NCBI GenBank assembly: GCA_009776715.1
Contig: WRNF01000058.1
Coordinates: 1 to 8,495, forward strand
Direction: 5' to 3'
Origin: Treponema sp.
GTDB taxonomy: Bacteria; Spirochaetota; Spirochaetia; Treponematales; Breznakiellaceae
Length of the DNA stretch: 8,495 nt
Position 1 is the first letter of the stretch. Each line of letters opens with the position of its first letter. Below the pieces are notes generated by a model, which worked only from the letters and a program-made list of their open reading frames with translations, made no database searches and was not told where the DNA came from. The position numbers and the translations under genes were made by a program. Positions 5,688 to 8,495 of this stretch are shown piece after piece.

Positions 5688-5727
5688 ATAAAAAGATGTT
5701 TGTTTAAGGATTAATAAAGGGGTTGAA

Positions 5728-6810
5728 ATGAAAAAGCTGGTTATTTTGAGCGTGGTTATTCTATCGCTCGCTTTTGCCATGTGCGGAGACGAGTACGGGT
5801 CAGAGCAGAATGACGTTTTTGACAGGAGTTCTGTTTTAATAGGCATTGCTATGCCGGAAAATTATGTTAGATGGCCAAGAGACGGTGAAGAGATAAAAAA
5901 CGCGGCTCTTGCGCTTGGCTATAAGGCAGTATTGGTAAATGCGGATGGCAGTCAGGATACGCAAAACGCCCAAATCAAATCATTAATTGATGAGGGGGCA
6001 AAGCTGATAATCGTGGCCAATATTGATTCCGGTATAAACCCTGCAATAACCGAGGCAAAAAAAGCCGGCGTAATAATAATTGCCTATGACCGCCTTATTC
6101 AAGGTACGGGCGATTACAATTATTACATTACTTTTAACAATTACGAAGTCGGTCAGATGCAGGGGCGGGCCATAATTGACGCTCTTGATTTGACTACACA
6201 GAAAAACATTGTTCTTTTTGCCGGCTCCCCGGCCGATAAAAACGCAGATTTTTTCTTTTCCGGCGCAATGGATGTATTGCAGCAGTATATTAATTCCGAA
6301 AAATTGAACGTATTGGGCGGGACGAGTTTATCCGAAGTCGGTATCCCGGGCTGGTCTCTAAATAACGCCGACTCCAGAATTAACGCTTTATTTGACGGTA
6401 CAACGCCTATTCATGCGATATTAGCTCCAAATGATTCTTGTGCAAGGTACATCATTGGAAAGTACGAGGAAAAATATTCTTCCGGTCCGTTTCCCCTGGT
6501 TACCGGGCAGGACGCTGAATTTGATTCCGCCATGTTCATTAAAAACGGCAAGCAGCTTATGACGGTGTTCAAGAACACGAGCGCCCTGGCTGCAAACGCC
6601 GTAAAATTGGCCGACCAGCTGTTGGAACAGAAAACAGTCAGCATACCGGGAACCGTTTTGGCGGCAGGGAAATTGGCGGAAATGGGAGACACCGGGGTAA
6701 AGAAGGTAACAACCTTTCTGATGGAACCTGCGCTTATCAACAAGGATAATTTAGGGGATTTAATCGGCATTGGCTGGTTTACACAGGAACAGGAAGATCA
6801 ATTGGAATAA
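5728..6810 (+). CDS. ChvE/XylF-type sugar-binding lipoprotein (ABC-type periplasmic binding protein)
   Basis: This 360-residue protein captures an aldose sugar outside the cytoplasmic membrane. Residues 1-19 are a signal peptide with a loose lipobox (LAFAMC, lipid-modified C19), acceptable for spirochaetes. The body has the two-lobed periplasmic-binding fold (peripla_BP_4), with motifs shared with Agrobacterium ChvE and E. coli XylF: GIAMP (39-43), RWPRDGE (48-54), AYDRLI (119-124), a GSPADKNADFFFSGAM segment, GQDAE (260-264) and TVFKNTSALA. The closest resemblance is to ChvE-type proteins, which bind xylose, glucose, arabinose and related sugars; the exact ligand cannot be read. The start has AAAGGGG at 5716-5722. 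No ATPase or permease gene adjoins it, so it must serve a transporter or chemoreceptor encoded elsewhere. A hairpin follows the stop. Confidence 0.88.
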   Translation: MKKLVILSVVILSLAFAMCGDEYGSEQNDVFDRSSVLIGIAMPENYVRWPRDGEEIKNAALALGYKAVLVNADGSQDTQNAQIKSLIDEGAKLIIVANIDSGINPAITEAKKAGVIIIAYDRLIQGTGDYNYYITFNNYEVGQMQGRAIIDALDLTTQKNIVLFAGSPADKNADFFFSGAMDVLQQYINSEKLNVLGGTSLSEVGIPGWSLNNADSRINALFDGTTPIHAILAPNDSCARYIIGKYEEKYSSGPFPLVTGQDAEFDSAMFIKNGKQLMTVFKNTSALAANAVKLADQLLEQKTVSIPGTVLAAGKLAEMGDTGVKKVTTFLMEPALINKDNLGDLIGIGWFTQEQEDQLE

Positions 6811-6838
6811 CGGCCTCTCGCCCGGCGGGATTGCATAC

Positions 6839-6871
6839 GCGGGCTGCCTTTTACAAGCGCCCGCTTTCTTT
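6839..6871 (+). terminator. Probable terminator of the sugar-binding lipoprotein gene
   Basis: GCGGGC (6839-6844) pairs with GCCCGC (6859-6864) and is followed by TTTCTTT. The 14-base loop is long and the stem is only 6 bp, so it is moderate. It overlaps the last codons of the convergent permease gene. It works in the plus direction only, since no T-tract follows on the other strand. Confidence 0.45.
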
Positions 6872-8053
6872 AAGCCATTCCCGCCGCTTCAGTTTTGCGT
6901 TCAGCAGAAGAAGGGCAAAAATAAGGAGCGCGGTGTAAAAAAGGCTTGAACGGTAGCCCCAGGCGGGGCCGAAAATTTTGTTGGTGTAGCCGACAATGAA
7001 CTGCACGGCGGCGTTAAGAAGGCCGCCTATTGCTATCATCGCGCTGGAAAAAACCGGCGCGTCCTTTCCGAAGCTGGCAACGGCGAGGGCCATCAGCGTG
7101 GGCCAGAGCAGGGCGACAAAAAAACCAAGCGCGGGAAGCACGTAGATTCCCCGCCTCCCCATAAAAAAACCGGCCGCAAAAACCGCCAGAATAATAAACG
7201 CGACGCCGAGGAGGGAGCGGATGTACCCTATCCTTTCGACAAGGGGGCCGCAGACCAGCCGGGAAAGGGTAAACACCAGGAAAAAAGCCGAAAGAAACGC
7301 GGCGCCTTCCGTGCCGGGGTTCAGGTTGTAAACGTCGCGGAAATACATCGGCCCCCAGTTGGAACTGTTCATCTCGATGGCGACGGCAAGGCCCAGGGTA
7401 ACGGACATAAGCCATACCATGGGGGATTTCAGCGCGTCAAAAAAACTTTTGCGCCCGGTATCGCCGCCCGGGGTTTTCTGATCGGGGCCGTCCTCGGGGA
7501 AACGGGTAAATACCGACGGGATGAAAAAGATCAGGGCAAGGGGCAGGGAAAAAAGATAAACGTAGCGCCAGCCGAAATTTGCGTTATTCGCTATTAGACC
7601 GGCCGCTTTCGGGCCTATCATCGCCCCGATTCCGTAAAACGAATGGAGCAGGTTCATCAGCAGGGCGGTTTTGGCGACAAAGATCCTTGAGGCCAGGGCG
7701 TTTATCCCCACTTCAAAAAAGCCGAAACCGGCAAAGACCAGGAAAAGGGCCGAAGCGGCCGAAAAAAAGCCCGGCATGAAAAACACCGAAAAGAGGCCGA
7801 GGCAAAGGGCGGCGAAACCGAACAGGAACGAGGGCTTAATCCCGAAGCGGCCAAGGAATATTCCCGCTATGACGCTGAAACCAACATAGGCGACGGAAAG
7901 CATGGATACCATAAAGCCCTGCTGTTCCCACGTGGCGCCGAATTCTTCTTTAATAAGCGGGTAGGAAACGCCTTTGATGTTTTCGATGAGGCCGAAGACA
8001 AACATTGTTCCAAAAAGCAGAAAGAAAAGCAAAACACTCCGGGACTTTTTCAC
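6851..8053 (-). CDS. MFS permease, FHS (fucose permease-like) family
   Basis: This is a 400-residue integral membrane protein with about 12 hydrophobic segments in two halves, joined by a hydrophilic central loop (EDGPDQKTPGGDTGRKSF). It is probably a proton-coupled or facilitated carrier in the inner membrane. FHS-type features are FGFFEVGIN in segment 4 (E114, N118, equivalent to the FucP substrate/proton glutamate region) and NLLHSFYGIGAMIGP in segment 5 (134-148). The FHS family mostly moves sugars, but the substrate is not readable. The start is GTG at 8053, which overlaps the TGA of hflX as GTGA and has GGGAG six bases upstream, so translation is probably coupled to hflX. It converges on the lipoprotein gene, with 40 bases between stops. 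Confidence 0.85.
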   Translation of the reverse strand: MKKSRSVLLFFLLFGTMFVFGLIENIKGVSYPLIKEEFGATWEQQGFMVSMLSVAYVGFSVIAGIFLGRFGIKPSFLFGFAALCLGLFSVFFMPGFFSAASALFLVFAGFGFFEVGINALASRIFVAKTALLMNLLHSFYGIGAMIGPKAAGLIANNANFGWRYVYLFSLPLALIFFIPSVFTRFPEDGPDQKTPGGDTGRKSFFDALKSPMVWLMSVTLGLAVAIEMNSSNWGPMYFRDVYNLNPGTEGAAFLSAFFLVFTLSRLVCGPLVERIGYIRSLLGVAFIILAVFAAGFFMGRRGIYVLPALGFFVALLWPTLMALAVASFGKDAPVFSSAMIAIGGLLNAAVQFIVGYTNKIFGPAWGYRSSLFYTALLIFALLLLNAKLKRREWLKESGRL

Positions 8054-8495
8054 GTAACGCTCCCGTTCAGTTTTTCAGCGATGCGGCGTTTCAGGGCGTC
8101 CAGCCCGAAGCCGTTTTTGGCAGAGACCGCGAGGCTTTCGGGGTACCGCGCAAGCAGCGCCTTCGCCCGCGCCTGATCCTCCAGCCTGTCGATTTTATTC
8201 AAAACGGCGACAACCGGGACTTCTCCCGCCCCAAGTTCCTGGAGCACCGAAACGGTCGTCCGGAAACAGCTTTCCACGCCGGGATCCGAAGCGTCAAGGA
8301 CGTGGACAATGAGGCTTGCGCGGGCAGCCTCCTCCAGCGTTGACCGGAAAGCCCTGATAAGGGAATGGGGCAGCCTCCTGATAAAGCCCACCGTGTCGGT
8401 AAGAAGGACGGGCGTGCCGGGAACCGGCTCAAAGCGGCGGGTGGCGGGATCCAGCGTAGCAAAGAGCTTGTCTTCAACCGGAACGGCCGAGCCTG
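8050..8495 (-). CDS. hflX: GTPase HflX, C-terminal part
   Basis: The gene enters from the right edge of the window; 147 codons of its 3' end are present. HflX is a ribosome-associated GTPase that splits stalled or stress-inactivated 70S ribosomes. Visible hallmarks are the family-specific VEDKLFATLDPATRR segment (G2 region), DTVGFIRRLPHSLI (G3), NKID (G4) and SAKNGFG (G5), ending shortly after the G domain in EKLNGSVT. The P-loop and the N-terminal HflX domain lie outside the window. The stop TGA shares bases with the GTG start of the permease gene, so the two form an operon. The coding DNA is GC-rich, unlike the accessory region to the left. Confidence 0.95.
   Translation of the reverse strand, partial: GSAVPVEDKLFATLDPATRRFEPVPGTPVLLTDTVGFIRRLPHSLIRAFRSTLEEAARASLIVHVLDASDPGVESCFRTTVSVLQELGAGEVPVVAVLNKIDRLEDQARAKALLARYPESLAVSAKNGFGLDALKRRIAEKLNGSVT

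Noticed and set aside
6411..6770. 119-codon minus-strand frame inside the sugar-binding gene
   Set aside because: It is the complement of a well-conserved binding-protein sequence, with no independent evidence of coding.
7014..7889. Arginine- and proline-rich frames overlapping the permease gene
   Set aside because: Typical out-of-frame translations of GC-rich coding DNA; the minus-strand permease accounts for the region.

Overview
The window looks like a chromosomal stretch of a spirochaete, most likely a host-associated Treponema. This is inferred from protein style (a formylglycine-enzyme-like tail, a ChvE/XylF-type sugar-binding lipoprotein with a loose lipobox, an XRE regulator and a VapBC-type pair of kinds common in treponemes), not from any rRNA marker. 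The right third (hflX and an MFS permease) is visibly more GC-rich and orderly. The left and middle (about 215-5450) are AT-richer and full of broken genes, repeats and an insertion sequence, as expected of an accessory region.

Layout. 1-214 is the C-terminal end of a formylglycine-generating-enzyme (SUMF1)-type protein. It is followed by a hairpin (249-432) into whose loop a 149-bp structured element has inserted at a TA. 509-1060 is a decayed AlbA_2/Schlafen-type gene, itself interrupted by a second structured element (789-907). That element consists of three consecutive hairpins flanked by AGT; removing it with one AGT restores the reading frame exactly. 1171-2392 is an IS5-family insertion sequence whose transposase reads through only with a -1 shift at an A9 run. 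2396-2551 is a C-terminal gene remnant abutting the IS. 2697-3171 (minus strand) is a toxin-antitoxin pair in which the PIN toxin is cut to about half length. 3218-3495 is a small, frame-broken exported protein. 3545-4873 (minus) is an intact AlbA_2/RecG-like regulator whose predicted promoter is partly built from four copies of a 9-bp tandem repeat. 5074-5421 (minus) is an XRE regulator. 5728-6810 (plus) is an orphan sugar-binding lipoprotein. 6851-8495 (minus) is hflX translationally coupled to an FHS-type MFS permease.

How the genes relate. hflX and the permease form an operon with a 4-base GTGA overlap. Antitoxin and toxin overlap by 17 bases. The sugar-binding lipoprotein has no permease or ATPase gene beside it. 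No clear new multi-gene system is visible. The most unusual signals are the two structured mobile elements with readable pre-insertion states, the tandem-repeat promoter, and the A9 frameshift in the transposase.
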